Origin: Trinickia dinghuensis
Lineage (GTDB): Bacteria; Pseudomonadota; Gammaproteobacteria; Burkholderiales; Burkholderiaceae
Direction of reading: 5' to 3'
NCBI RefSeq assembly: GCF_003367175.1
Contig: NZ_QRGA01000003.1
Span: forward strand, 310,681-374,680
DNA: 64,000 bases
The notes under the pieces were generated by a model. It was not told the origin of the DNA, made no database searches, and saw only the letters and a program-made list of their open reading frames with translations. Shown one piece after another: positions 1-11,609 of the stretch. Positions within the stretch are counted from its first letter, which is position 1. Each line of letters opens with the position of its first letter. Both the position numbers and the translations under genes were made by a program.

Positions 1-1
1 T

Positions 2-1723
2 CGGAATTTTGAAGGCGACGGGATCATGTATTACAAGCTGCGGACCAATGGCCAATCCACCATCGGAAACACCGGCCATAACACCTCCGCCAATCGTCCC
101 GGCATTGTCGCTTTCAAGGGCAAATACCATATCTTCTACAAGGACGGTGGGACGAAACACGATTTCCCGAGGGTCAAGCCGCGGTTCAACACCGGTGTCA
201 TGCATATCGTGTCCGCCGATGGCCAAAGCTGGCAGGCAGCAAGGGATTTCCACGTCCTGAATACCCAGACCAGCGCATCGCCCACCGCAGTCGCCTACGA
301 CGGAGCACTGCACCTCTTGTATCGAGACGACAGCGGCAACGCCGTCTTCCACGTCTTTTCCACAGACGGCGACGCGTTCGAATGGGCGGAGCCCTATAAC
401 ACCGGCTTCGACATCGACGAGGGCCCGTCCGCTGCCGTGCTCGAGGACACGCTGTGCCTATTAGGCGTAGATGCCGGCGGGAAGAACGGCATCATGCGGG
501 CCGTCCACTTCCCCTTGATCGAGTCTCCCCTGAAAGGGTGGGATTGCATCGTGGCATTGGACTCGGCGCTCGTGCCGAAGCACTTGCGGCCATGCTCGCT
601 CGCCTCCCGAGAAATGGAACTGCCGGATACGCTACGAGACCACTTTCTAGGCGCACATCTTGAGCCGGGCATTGTCGATGCCGCAACGAACGAAAGCGAT
701 ACCGCTCCGATTGTTTCCTTCCCCGTCAGCGTCCGGCTGAAAGGCGAAGAGCGTGGGGAAGCGGCGAACATACGCCTGATCGTGGCGCCATCCCCGAAGG
801 TCGTTCCCTCTCAGGATCACGCCGGGGGCTGGGACATCGTGCTCGACTTCGAACACCTTTCGTCGCAGCCTCGGCTCGACGGCATGCATGGCGATCCCGC
901 TGCAATCGCGCAACTGCGCGACATGCTTTCCGCCCAAGTCGTGTCCCAGCCCGCGTTGCGGCTCGGGTCGATCGACGCACTGATCGGCAACGCGGAAATG
1001 TTCAAAATGCCGCGATTCCGATGCGTGGAGGATCCCAAGCGGCCGAACGGGATCTTGCTCGTACTGTTCTCCACCAAGGACAAAGCGCCTGACGTAGACG
1101 ATCGCACCTTCACGCCGTCCATACTGCCGGACGGAAGCGACGCCGCGCTCTACGTATGCAACGACAGGGTGATTCGCCTCGTCGGCGGTGCGGTTCAAGC
1201 GAAGCTCCGGCAAAGCATGGGCGACCAGAAAAAGCACGGCGCCAACGATCTAACCTATCAATACGAACCCGTGCCGAACGCGTGGCCGCGCGTGCGCGCC
1301 TCCACCGGCAACGAAAACTGCCGCTTCTGGCACAAGAGCCGCGAGCCGAAGGTCGACTGGTCCTGGGTCGACGCGGCGCATTCACGGGTAACGGTCGATC
1401 TTCGATTGCGCGTCACAGTCGTGCTGGACACGACCGCTGTCTACGTCGAAGCGATGCCTTCCCTCACGATGCAAATCGGCGACGAAGGACGGAAGATCTC
1501 CTTCCAATTGGAGACGCCCATTCCGAGATCGCACGAGGAGAAGGGCATGGTGAAGTGGTGCGCGGACGATGAAGCCACCGATGGCGCCAACGAGCTAGCC
1601 AAGGAATTGGGCGACACCCTGTCTGGTATCGCACCGATCGACACTCGAGGCTTCGCGCAATTCACCCATGCATCGATCAATCGACTCGGCGAGTTGTTCA
1701 TCGCTGCCAAACGAAAGAAGTGA
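2..1723 (+). CDS. Beta-propeller-like protein of unknown function, 5'-truncated
   Basis: The reading frame is open from base 2 without a convincing start, so the N-terminus lies outside the window; the ATG at 26 sits inside repeat-like sequence. The first 160 or so residues contain at least three imperfect repeats of the type P-x-hydrophobic-V-A-Y-x-G-x-L-H-L-L-Y-x-D followed by S-x-D-G-x-x-W/F, a pattern seen in lectin-like or glycosidase-like beta-propellers. The remaining 400 residues are a separate beta-rich region that I do not recognise; its stretch around LPDGSDAALYV faintly recalls lipid-binding TULIP/P47-type proteins, which is only a guess. The phosphoesterase gene follows after 25 bases on the same strand and is probably co-transcribed. 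GC content is visibly lower than in the core genes further on. No signal peptide can be judged because the start is missing. Confidence 0.6.
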   Translation, partial: RNFEGDGIMYYKLRTNGQSTIGNTGHNTSANRPGIVAFKGKYHIFYKDGGTKHDFPRVKPRFNTGVMHIVSADGQSWQAARDFHVLNTQTSASPTAVAYDGALHLLYRDDSGNAVFHVFSTDGDAFEWAEPYNTGFDIDEGPSAAVLEDTLCLLGVDAGGKNGIMRAVHFPLIESPLKGWDCIVALDSALVPKHLRPCSLASREMELPDTLRDHFLGAHLEPGIVDAATNESDTAPIVSFPVSVRLKGEERGEAANIRLIVAPSPKVVPSQDHAGGWDIVLDFEHLSSQPRLDGMHGDPAAIAQLRDMLSAQVVSQPALRLGSIDALIGNAEMFKMPRFRCVEDPKRPNGILLVLFSTKDKAPDVDDRTFTPSILPDGSDAALYVCNDRVIRLVGGAVQAKLRQSMGDQKKHGANDLTYQYEPVPNAWPRVRASTGNENCRFWHKSREPKVDWSWVDAAHSRVTVDLRLRVTVVLDTTAVYVEAMPSLTMQIGDEGRKISFQLETPIPRSHEEKGMVKWCADDEATDGANELAKELGDTLSGIAPIDTRGFAQFTHASINRLGELFIAAKRKK

Positions 1724-1748
1724 ACTGAAGTAACCGAGGGGAATCGCC

Positions 1749-3176
1749 GTGAAAGCATTGAACAACGTCGAACATTTCATCGTGCTCATGCAGGAAAACA
1801 GGTCGTTCGACCACCTGCTCGGATTCATGCAATCGCCCGAATATCCGATCGACGGATTGCGGGGCGACGAATCGAATCCGGGGAATCCGAACGACGCCTC
1901 GTCGCCCCGCTACACGGTGAGCAACGACGCGAATCGCGGCGATCCCCCTCTCGACCCCGGGCATAGTTTCAACCCGGCGTCGATCACCCAGATGTTCGGT
2001 CTGAGCAAGGAGGCCCGGCAGAAGCTGTCGCGGCTTCCCGATACCGAGCCGACGAACAATGGCTACGTCTACGACTACCAACAGCGTATTGGTGGTCGCC
2101 CCGAAGACGCCATGAAGTGCTTCGCGCCCGCGAACTTGCCGGTCTTGACCACACTGGCCCGCGAGTTCGCGGTCTGCGACAAATGGTTCAGTTCAGTGCC
2201 GGGCGCCACCTGCCCCAACCGCCGGTTCGCCCATGCGGCGACGTCGGAGGGGTATCTAGGCGGCACGCAAAAAACGACCGAGGCTCGCACGATATTCGAA
2301 GTGCTTAAAGCGCGCGGCCTCAGCGCTGCAATCTATTACCACGACATTCCGCAGTCGCTGACTTTCACTAAGCTGCTCGGAAAGCAATTCTTCAAACCGA
2401 TCCAACGATTCTGGGTCGATCTGGAGAAAGGCACGCTGCCCAACTACGTGTTCATAGAGCCGCGATATCTGAATTGGCCGGGCTTTCCGGCCAACGATCA
2501 GCATCCCTCGAACGACATGCAAGAAGGCGAGAAGCTGATTGCCTCCCTGTACAACGCCGTTCGCAAGTCATCGTTGTGGGAGAAATCGGCCCTCATCATC
2601 ACCTACGACGAAGCCGGCGGCACCTACGATCACGTGCCGCCGCCGCGAACGGTGAAGCCGGATGCGAACAGCGGCGCGGACGACGACGAAGACGGAAAGT
2701 ACATCGCGTTCGATTTCGACAGGCTCGGCTTCCGAGTTCCGGCGGTCGTGGTGTCTCCGCTAATTCCGCGGATGACGATCGATTCGCGCGTGCACGATCA
2801 CACGGCGATTCTCGCACTGGTCGAGAAGCGCTTCGGCCTGCCCCATCTGACCGAGCGCGATAAATGGGCCGGCGAGAACGACCTCTCTACGTTGTTTTCG
2901 CTGACACAAGCGCGAACCGATACGCCAGTGAAGGTGATGCCGGCCGCAAGTAGCGAAGTGCAGTTCCATGCGCAGGCCGCGTCGCTCAACGACCTTCAGG
3001 TCGAACTCGTCGAATCGGCGGAATCGCTTGTGGAACACGATGCGGCGCTGGCTCAACTCAGGCAGCGTGCGATAACGGAGCGAAACCAAATCGACGCGGC
3101 GAATTACCTGAGCGAGGTCATGCGGCGCGCGGGGATCGAAAGCGAAGCTAGCCCGCCCCCTCACGATGGCCCATGA
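1749..3176 (+). CDS. Phospholipase C-type phosphoesterase, no signal peptide
   Basis: This 475-residue protein has the landmarks of the bacterial phospholipase C / acid phosphatase phosphoesterase family: QENRSFDHLLG near residue 17, TCPNRRF near 155, YVFIEPRY near 235, a conserved NDxHPSNDMQEGE block, ITYDEAGGTYDHVPPP near 285 and DHTAILALVEKRFG near 350. The metal-binding Glu, Asn, Asp and His residues of the family appear present. The family hydrolyses phosphodiester or phosphomonoester bonds, often in phospholipids. Unlike typical secreted phospholipase C enzymes it starts directly with the catalytic core and shows no Tat or Sec signal. The start codon is GTG. The C-terminal 70 residues look helical and charged. 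Its 3' end overlaps the convergent exporter gene by 29 bases. The exact substrate is unknown. Confidence 0.85.
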   Translation: MKALNNVEHFIVLMQENRSFDHLLGFMQSPEYPIDGLRGDESNPGNPNDASSPRYTVSNDANRGDPPLDPGHSFNPASITQMFGLSKEARQKLSRLPDTEPTNNGYVYDYQQRIGGRPEDAMKCFAPANLPVLTTLAREFAVCDKWFSSVPGATCPNRRFAHAATSEGYLGGTQKTTEARTIFEVLKARGLSAAIYYHDIPQSLTFTKLLGKQFFKPIQRFWVDLEKGTLPNYVFIEPRYLNWPGFPANDQHPSNDMQEGEKLIASLYNAVRKSSLWEKSALIITYDEAGGTYDHVPPPRTVKPDANSGADDDEDGKYIAFDFDRLGFRVPAVVVSPLIPRMTIDSRVHDHTAILALVEKRFGLPHLTERDKWAGENDLSTLFSLTQARTDTPVKVMPAASSEVQFHAQAASLNDLQVELVESAESLVEHDAALAQLRQRAITERNQIDAANYLSEVMRRAGIESEASPPPHDGP

Positions 3177-4095
3177 TGCCGGCGAAGGTCGCGGACAAAA
3201 TCAGCGCGCCGCCGGCCAACACGCTCGCGTGTAGCGTCGCACCGCCCCACCACACGGCCGTCAGCGAGGCAAACAGCACCTCGGCGGGCATCACGACGGC
3301 CGTCACCGTGGCCGACAGCCGTGCGGCGCCGTATTGCAAGCATAGGTTCGACAGAAGGAAAGCAACGGCCAGCCCCGCTGCCGGTATTGGCCAGGCCATC
3401 GACAACGCCGGCCACGCCACCCCGACCGCCGAGCCGTGCGGACCGGACGACAGAAACGCCGCTACTGTGCCCGCCACGGTCGCGCCGCCCAAGAACATCG
3501 CAAGGGCGCGGCCCTCCTCCGGCTCCGCCGCAGCGCGCTTGAGCATCACGTTGTTCAATGCGAACGCAAAGCCGCCGATCAAGGCTAACGCTTCGGGCAG
3601 CGAGAAGCCCTCTAACGCGTGGGCGGCGGCGCCATTCGCAGGCTCCGCGGGATGCCAGAGCACCAGCATCGCACCCGCCATCGCAAGCAGCACGCGCAGA
3701 ATCGCCCCGCGCGTCATACGCTCTTTCAGCACGATCCGCGCGAGAAGCAATGCCCATAGCGGCATCAGGTAAAACAGCAGCACCACGCGCACCACGTCGC
3801 CGATGCTGACCGCCCAATTGAAGGCCGCGTTCGTCGTGCCCGAAGCTAGGAAGATCAACCATAGCGCCGGCTTCGTCGCCAGCTGACGCCAGGCGCGCCG
3901 ACGCCACAGCCCGATCACGAAAACCGACAGCAGGTAGACGATTGCCGTCGTCCATAGCGGGTGCAGCCCCATCGCTTGCAAACGACGGAACGGCCACCAC
4001 GAAACACCCCAGACGAAGGCGTTCACGAGCAGCGCGAGAACGGGCGTCAAAGCGTTCGCGGGTGACGCACGAGTAACACGAGCAGCGGATGTCAT
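3148..4095 (-). CDS. EamA/DMT-family inner-membrane exporter
   Basis: The 315-residue product is strongly hydrophobic, with about ten membrane segments in two homologous halves, as in the drug/metabolite transporter (EamA) family. The typical NAAFNWAVSIGD and MPLWALLLARIVLKE stretches are present in the first half, and AEVLFASLTAVWWGG near the end of the second half. Such proteins export small metabolites or amino acids by proton exchange; the substrate cannot be read from sequence. Its ATG overlaps the stop of the upstream acetyltransferase as ATGA, so the two are likely translationally coupled. Confidence 0.88.
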   Translation of the reverse strand: MTSAARVTRASPANALTPVLALLVNAFVWGVSWWPFRRLQAMGLHPLWTTAIVYLLSVFVIGLWRRRAWRQLATKPALWLIFLASGTTNAAFNWAVSIGDVVRVVLLFYLMPLWALLLARIVLKERMTRGAILRVLLAMAGAMLVLWHPAEPANGAAAHALEGFSLPEALALIGGFAFALNNVMLKRAAAEPEEGRALAMFLGGATVAGTVAAFLSSGPHGSAVGVAWPALSMAWPIPAAGLAVAFLLSNLCLQYGAARLSATVTAVVMPAEVLFASLTAVWWGGATLHASVLAGGALILSATFAGIMGHREGAG

Positions 4096-4556
4096 CGGGG
4101 TGCGTCGGTAAGGGACTTTTCCATGAAGACGCTGTTCGGATCGTCCTCATACGAGCCAAACGGCCCCCTGAGTCGATACCCGGACCGCTCATAGAAGGTG
4201 ATGGCGTCCGGCTGCAAGTAACCGGTTTCCAGCATGAATCGCGCGCAGCCATGAAGGCCGGCCGAGTGCTCGAGGAGCGAGAGCACCGCCTTCGCCACGC
4301 CTTTGCCACGGTGGCCCGGCACCGTATACATCCGCTTCAGCTCTCCGTACTCGGCACCAATGACGATGGCACCGCAAGCGATCGCCTCTCCGGCGTCGCC
4401 GCGCGCCACCGCGAACAGCACGTTCGGCTGGCTCAGCGCATCGATGTCGATGCCATGGTGGCTCTCCGCCGGATAGAGCGGCCGTTGATAGTCATCGAGC
4501 TGGTCGATGAGAGCCAGCACTTCCGGCTGCATCGCGGGTTCTAGTGCGACATTCAT
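4092..4556 (-). CDS. GNAT-family N-acetyltransferase
   Basis: This 154-residue protein shows the GNAT fold signature: GELKRMYTVPGHRGKGVAKAVL, around residues 70-90, contains the acetyl-CoA-binding R/Q-x-x-G-x-G/A motif, and a C-terminal FYERSGYRLRGPFG stretch corresponds to motif B. It would transfer an acetyl group from acetyl-CoA to an amine or a small substrate. It is the first gene of a two-gene unit with the exporter, which overlaps it by four bases; this could mean modification and export of a related compound, but that is inference. The substrate is not identifiable. Confidence 0.85.
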   Translation of the reverse strand: MNVALEPAMQPEVLALIDQLDDYQRPLYPAESHHGIDIDALSQPNVLFAVARGDAGEAIACGAIVIGAEYGELKRMYTVPGHRGKGVAKAVLSLLEHSAGLHGCARFMLETGYLQPDAITFYERSGYRLRGPFGSYEDDPNSVFMEKSLTDAPR

Positions 4557-4598
4557 TCGAAGTTGGGGTTTCGTCGGGATGATGAGACGACGCGGCCG

Positions 4599-4635
4599 AA
4601 AAAAAAGCCTGCAGCTTCAAGACTGCAGGCCTTTT
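4599..4635 (-). terminator. Bidirectional intrinsic terminator, mainly for ssb
   Basis: A perfect 7-bp stem (CCTGCAG / CTGCAGG at 4608-4614 and 4623-4629) is flanked by an A-run at 4599-4606 and a short T-run at 4632-4635. Read on the minus strand it gives a hairpin followed by a U-run just beyond the ssb stop codon. Confidence 0.85.
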
Positions 4636-4660
4636 GGCAGCACCTACTTAAAAGTGCGTC

Positions 4661-5206
4661 TTAGAACGGAATATCGTCATCCATATCATCGAGCCCACCG
4701 CCGGCAGGCTGACTCGGCCGGCTAGCACCACCACCGCCGCCGCCGCCGCTACGTCCACCGCCACCGCCCATCGACCGGCCACCGCCGCCACCGCCACCGC
4801 CACGCGACTCCGACGGCTCACGGCTATACCCACCGTCATCCCCGCCGCCCATGCCGCCGCCGCCCGCACCGCCGCGGCCGCCGAGCATCTGCATCTGATC
4901 GCCGACGATTTCCGTCGAATACCGATCTTGACCGTCCTGGCCTTGCCACTTGCGCGTACGCAAACGCCCTTCGATGTACACCGACGAGCCCTTCTTCAAA
5001 TATTCGCCGGCGATCTCGGCCAAACGCCCGAAGAACGCGACGCGGTGCCACTCCGTCGCTTCCTTGAATTCGCCCGACGCCTTGTCCTTGTAGCGATCCG
5101 TCGTTGCAAGCCGGATGTTGGCGATCGCGTCCCCGCTCGGGAGGTAACGAATTTCGGGATCGGCGCCGAGATTGCCGACGAGAATGACCTTGTTTACGGA
5201 TGCCAT
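4661..5206 (-). CDS. ssb: Single-stranded DNA-binding protein
   Basis: The 181-residue product begins [18 protein letters not shown] and carries the complete OB-fold domain over about 105 residues, followed by a long glycine-rich linker and the acidic tip DDDIPF that recruits replication and repair partners. It coats single-stranded DNA as a tetramer during replication, recombination and repair. The linker holds several glycine tracts encoded by repetitive GCC/ACC triplets on the plus strand, a place where replication slippage could vary linker length. It lies 74 bases downstream of the MFS gene. The uvrA/ssb neighbourhood is conserved in many proteobacteria. Confidence 0.97.
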   Translation of the reverse strand: MASVNKVILVGNLGADPEIRYLPSGDAIANIRLATTDRYKDKASGEFKEATEWHRVAFFGRLAEIAGEYLKKGSSVYIEGRLRTRKWQGQDGQDRYSTEIVGDQMQMLGGRGGAGGGGMGGGDDGGYSREPSESRGGGGGGGGRSMGGGGGRSGGGGGGGASRPSQPAGGGLDDMDDDIPF

Positions 5207-5280
5207 GAATATCTCCAGTTAATCCATTTGCGCAGCCGCGCCCGCTCCCCGGGCACGCGCCGCGCAACGCCTCGTTCGCA

Positions 5281-6468
5281 TCAAACCTTACGAGGCGCCT
5301 TCATATTGGCGGCGATTATAAGCCACGCGAAAACGAGCCCCGAGCACGTGAAGAACACCGCGTTCTGCCCAACCGACTTCATCAGCCAGCCGCCCACGAC
5401 GCCGCCCAGCGCCAGGCCGATCGACTGCGTCGTGTTGTAGACGCCCGCGGCCGCCCCTTTGCGCGCCCCAGGCGCCAGCTTCGACACGAGCGACGGCTGC
5501 GATGCCTCGAGGATGTTGAAGCCGAGAAAGTAGACGAACAAAATCACGGCCACGGACAAGATCTTATGCGGCGCCATCCCGAGCAACAATTGGCCGATCA
5601 GGATAAGCGCAATCGCACCGCACAAGACAGGCTTCATCTTGCCCCGTTTTTCGGCCGCGATGATGGCGGGCACCATCATGACGAACGACAGGCCCATGAC
5701 GGGCAAATAAATTTCCCAATGCGACGCGACGGGCAGCCCGCCCGCCACCAGTATGCGCGGCACGACGAGAAACAGCGCCGTCTGCGTCGCATGCAGCACC
5801 AGCACGCCGAAATTCAGGCGCAGCAGCTCGACGTTGTGCAGCACTTCGGCGAACGGCGCGCGCACGTGCACCGGCGGCTTGGGCGCGTTGGGCACGATCC
5901 AGAACACCACGCCGATGGCGATCAGCGACAGCACGCCGACGAGTGCGAACAGGCCGTTCATGCCCACCCACTGATAGACGATCGGCGCTCCGATGATCGC
6001 CACGGCGAACGACATGCCGATGCTGCCGCCCACCATCGCCATCGCCTTGGTGCGGTGCTCGTCCGCCGTGAGGTCGGCGATGAACGCGATGATGGCCGAC
6101 GATATCGCCCCCATCCCCTGAATGACGCGGCCGACGATGATCCACGTCATGTCGTGCGCCATCGCGGCGACGAAGCTGCCGATCGCGAAGATGAGCAGGC
6201 CCGTGACGATGACGGGCTTGCGCCCGAGTTTGTCGGAGGCCCAGCCGTAGAAGATGTAGAGCATCGACTGCGTCACGCCGTAGGCGCCGAGCGCAATGCC
6301 GACGAGCCATATGTTGTCGCCGCCGGGGATCGTCTTCGCGTAGACGGTGAAGACGGGCATGATCATGAACAAACCGAGCATGCGCAGCGCGAAGATGCCG
6401 GCAAGCGACATGGTGGCGCGCATCTCGGGCGCGCTCATACGCGAGGAAGTAGCGGACGGATTGGACAT
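5281..6468 (-). CDS. MFS transporter
   Basis: About twelve membrane segments and the motif A stretch GWASDKLGRKPVI between segments 2 and 3 place this in the major facilitator superfamily, drug/proton antiporter type. The frame can be extended upstream to 6573, but the extra 35 residues are arginine-rich and unlike a membrane protein N-terminus, so the ATG at 6466-6468 (MSNPSATSSRMSAPEMRATM) is preferred; an internal Met at 6438 is also possible. The gene lies between uvrA (divergent) and ssb (downstream, same strand). The substrate is unknown. Confidence 0.85.
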   Translation of the reverse strand: MSNPSATSSRMSAPEMRATMSLAGIFALRMLGLFMIMPVFTVYAKTIPGGDNIWLVGIALGAYGVTQSMLYIFYGWASDKLGRKPVIVTGLLIFAIGSFVAAMAHDMTWIIVGRVIQGMGAISSAIIAFIADLTADEHRTKAMAMVGGSIGMSFAVAIIGAPIVYQWVGMNGLFALVGVLSLIAIGVVFWIVPNAPKPPVHVRAPFAEVLHNVELLRLNFGVLVLHATQTALFLVVPRILVAGGLPVASHWEIYLPVMGLSFVMMVPAIIAAEKRGKMKPVLCGAIALILIGQLLLGMAPHKILSVAVILFVYFLGFNILEASQPSLVSKLAPGARKGAAAGVYNTTQSIGLALGGVVGGWLMKSVGQNAVFFTCSGLVFAWLIIAANMKAPRKV

Positions 6469-6619
6469 CGGAGCGGGCAAGGAGGAACCGTGGCGGCGCC
6501 GTGAATGCAGCCTTCCGCTCCCCGAGCGGATCGCCCGGGTGCAGCGAACGCAACGAGCGTGGGGCTCGTTCATTCCCGCGCGCTGTAAGGTCGCCGTAAC
6601 GGCGGTCTGGAAAAGTCGT

Positions 6620-6625
6620 TATAGT
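6620..6625 (+). promoter_or_regulatory. Possible -10 element for uvrA
   Basis: TATAGT lies 41 bases before the uvrA ATG in the MFS/uvrA divergent spacer. No good -35 hexamer and no LexA-type CTGT-N8-ACAG box could be found nearby, so the assignment is weak. Confidence 0.3.
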
Positions 6626-6666
6626 AGCAGGTTTGGCCCCCTCCCCTAGTCGGGTTCACAGGTTTC

Positions 6667-9528
<2,862 letters not shown>

Positions 9529-9602
9529 TCGCGGCGAAGGACCGCGGCGCGACATGCCCCCGCACGCCGCGCCGCCCGACACCGGTTGGAGATCAAGAAC
9601 AT

Positions 9603-10688
9603 ATGGCTAAGCGCAACGATGCCCCCGAAGACCCCCACATCCGAGAGGTCGGGGCACGTCCCGTGCGGCTCACGAGCGACATGAGCCTGCCGAAACTGTC
9701 CGCCGTCGAAATCGGCAGCTACCTGCTGGTCTTCTTCGGCATGTGGGCCGTCCTGCACTACAACTTGCTCGGCGCGCTGCTCGGCGGGATGCTCGTCTAT
9801 CAACTCGTCCATACGATCTCGCCCGTTATCGAGCGCCACATGCCGAGCCATCGCGCGCGCTGGGTGGCCGTCGTGGTCATTGCGAGCGTCGTGGTGGGCG
9901 GCCTCGCCGGCCTCTCGATCGGCATCACCGAGCACTTCGAACGGACGGTTCCGAACATTCAAACGCTGCTCGATCAGGTGATGCAGATCGTCGACCAAGC
10001 CCGCTCGCGCGCGCCCAGTTGGGTGTCGACCATGCTGCCCGGCGACGTCTCGGAGATCAAGCAAAGGGCCGGCATGCTCATGCACACGCACATGAGTCAG
10101 TTGCAGCAGGGCGGCAAGAACGTCGCGCGCGGCTTCGGGCATGTCCTGTTCGGCATGATCATCGGCGCGATGATCGCGATCACGAGCGAGCGCCACGTGC
10201 AGCGCCTGCCGCTATCGACGGCGCTGGCCGCGCGGGCCTCGCGCTTCGCCGATGCGTTCCGGCGGATCGTCTTCGCCCAGGTGAAGATTTCGACGATCAA
10301 CGCCGTGTTCACGGCGCTCTATCTGCTCGTCGGGTTGCCCGTCTTTCATCAGCGCCTGCCGCTGTCGAAAACCCTTGTGCTCATCACGTTCATCGCAGGG
10401 CTATTGCCCGTCATCGGCAATCTGATTTCGAACTCGCTGATCCTCGCCGTCTCACTGGCGGTAAGTCTGCCGACGGCGATCTCCTCGCTCGTCTTCCTCG
10501 TGCTGATTCACAAGTTCGAATACTTCTTGAACGCGAGGATCGTGGGTGGGCAGATCGAGGCGCGCGCATGGGAGCTGCTGCTCGCCATGCTCATCATGGA
10601 AGCGGCGGCCGGCGTGCCCGGGCTCATCGCCGCTCCGATCTTCTATGCGTATATCAAACGCGAACTCATCTACCTGCGGCTGATTTAG
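9603..10688 (+). CDS. AI-2E family (PerM-like) transporter
   Basis: This 361-residue membrane protein has an N-terminal pair of hydrophobic segments, a long soluble stretch (about residues 105-175) and a C-terminal cluster of membrane segments including AGLLPVIGNLISNSLIL. That is the AI-2E/PerM/YdiK permease layout. Members have been linked to autoinducer-2 export, sodium/proton exchange and general permease roles, so the substrate is open. It follows uvrA by 74 bases and meets purU tail to tail with a five-base gap. Confidence 0.88.
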   Translation: MAKRNDAPEDPHIREVGARPVRLTSDMSLPKLSAVEIGSYLLVFFGMWAVLHYNLLGALLGGMLVYQLVHTISPVIERHMPSHRARWVAVVVIASVVVGGLAGLSIGITEHFERTVPNIQTLLDQVMQIVDQARSRAPSWVSTMLPGDVSEIKQRAGMLMHTHMSQLQQGGKNVARGFGHVLFGMIIGAMIAITSERHVQRLPLSTALAARASRFADAFRRIVFAQVKISTINAVFTALYLLVGLPVFHQRLPLSKTLVLITFIAGLLPVIGNLISNSLILAVSLAVSLPTAISSLVFLVLIHKFEYFLNARIVGGQIEARAWELLLAMLIMEAAAGVPGLIAAPIFYAYIKRELIYLRLI

Positions 10689-10693
10689 CGGAA

Positions 10694-11563
10694 TTATCGG
10701 AACACGACCGTCTTCGTCCCGTTCAAGACGACCCGATGCTCGACGTGCCACTTCACCGCACGCGCGAGCGTCACGCATTCGACGTCGCGGCCGATCGCCG
10801 TCAATTGATCGGGCGTCATGCTGTGATCGACGCGCTCCACTTCCTGCTCGATGATCGGACCTTCGTCGAGATCGGTCGTGACATAGTGCGCGGTTGCGCC
10901 GATCAGCTTCACGCCGCGGTCGAAGGCCTGGTAGTAAGGCTTCGCGCCCTTGAAGCTCGGCAAAAACGAATGATGGATGTTGATCGCCCGGCCCGAGAGG
11001 TGCTCGCACAGATTCGGCGACAAAATCTGCATGTAGCGCGCGAGCACGACGAGATCGGCCGAGTGCTGATCGATGACTTCCAGCACGCGCGCTTCCTGCG
11101 CGGCTTTCGCGGCGCCCGTCGATTCCGTCAGCGGAAAATGATGGAACGGAATGTCGTAGCTCGCGGCCAGCTGATAGAAGTCCTTATGGTTCGAGATGAT
11201 GGCCGGGATTTCGATCGGCAGCTGCCCCGTGCGATAGCGGAACAGCAAATCGTTCAGGCAATGTCCGATCTTCGACACCATGATGACGACTTTCGGCTTG
11301 AGCTCGGCATCGTGGATCTCCCAGCTCATTTCGAACTCGCCCGCGAGCACGGAGAACGCCTCGCTCAGCGAATCGAGCCCCGGGTCCCCGCCCACTTGCT
11401 GGAAGTGCACGCGCATGAAGAACTCGCCCGTGCGGCTGTCGCCGAATTGGGCCGAGTCGAGAATGTTGGCGCCGCGCTCGAACAGGAACCCCGATACCGC
11501 GTGAACGATGCCGGGCCGATCGGGGCACGACAGTTTCAGAATGAAGCTGTGTTGGGTCGACAT
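10694..11563 (-). CDS. purU: Formyltetrahydrofolate deformylase
   Basis: The 289-residue product starts MSTQHSFILKLSCPDRPGI with an N-terminal ACT domain, followed by the formyl-transferase fold with INIHHSFLPSFKGAKPY and TDLDEGPIIEQ, which carry the catalytic Asn, His and Asp. It hydrolyses 10-formyl-THF to formate and THF, balancing the one-carbon pool and supplying formate for purine synthesis. The frame extends upstream to 11716, but the extra 51 residues lack conservation-like character, and an AGGAG sequence precedes the ATG chosen here. Confidence 0.95.
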   Translation of the reverse strand: MSTQHSFILKLSCPDRPGIVHAVSGFLFERGANILDSAQFGDSRTGEFFMRVHFQQVGGDPGLDSLSEAFSVLAGEFEMSWEIHDAELKPKVVIMVSKIGHCLNDLLFRYRTGQLPIEIPAIISNHKDFYQLAASYDIPFHHFPLTESTGAAKAAQEARVLEVIDQHSADLVVLARYMQILSPNLCEHLSGRAINIHHSFLPSFKGAKPYYQAFDRGVKLIGATAHYVTTDLDEGPIIEQEVERVDHSMTPDQLTAIGRDVECVTLARAVKWHVEHRVVLNGTKTVVFR

Positions 11564-11609
11564 AGGACCTGTGAACTCCTTTAATTGACTCGCATCGACT
11601 CGCGAACGC

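Noticed and set aside
6469-6666. SOS (LexA) box upstream of uvrA
   Set aside because: Looked for CTGT-N8-ACAG and close variants in the divergent spacer; none was found.
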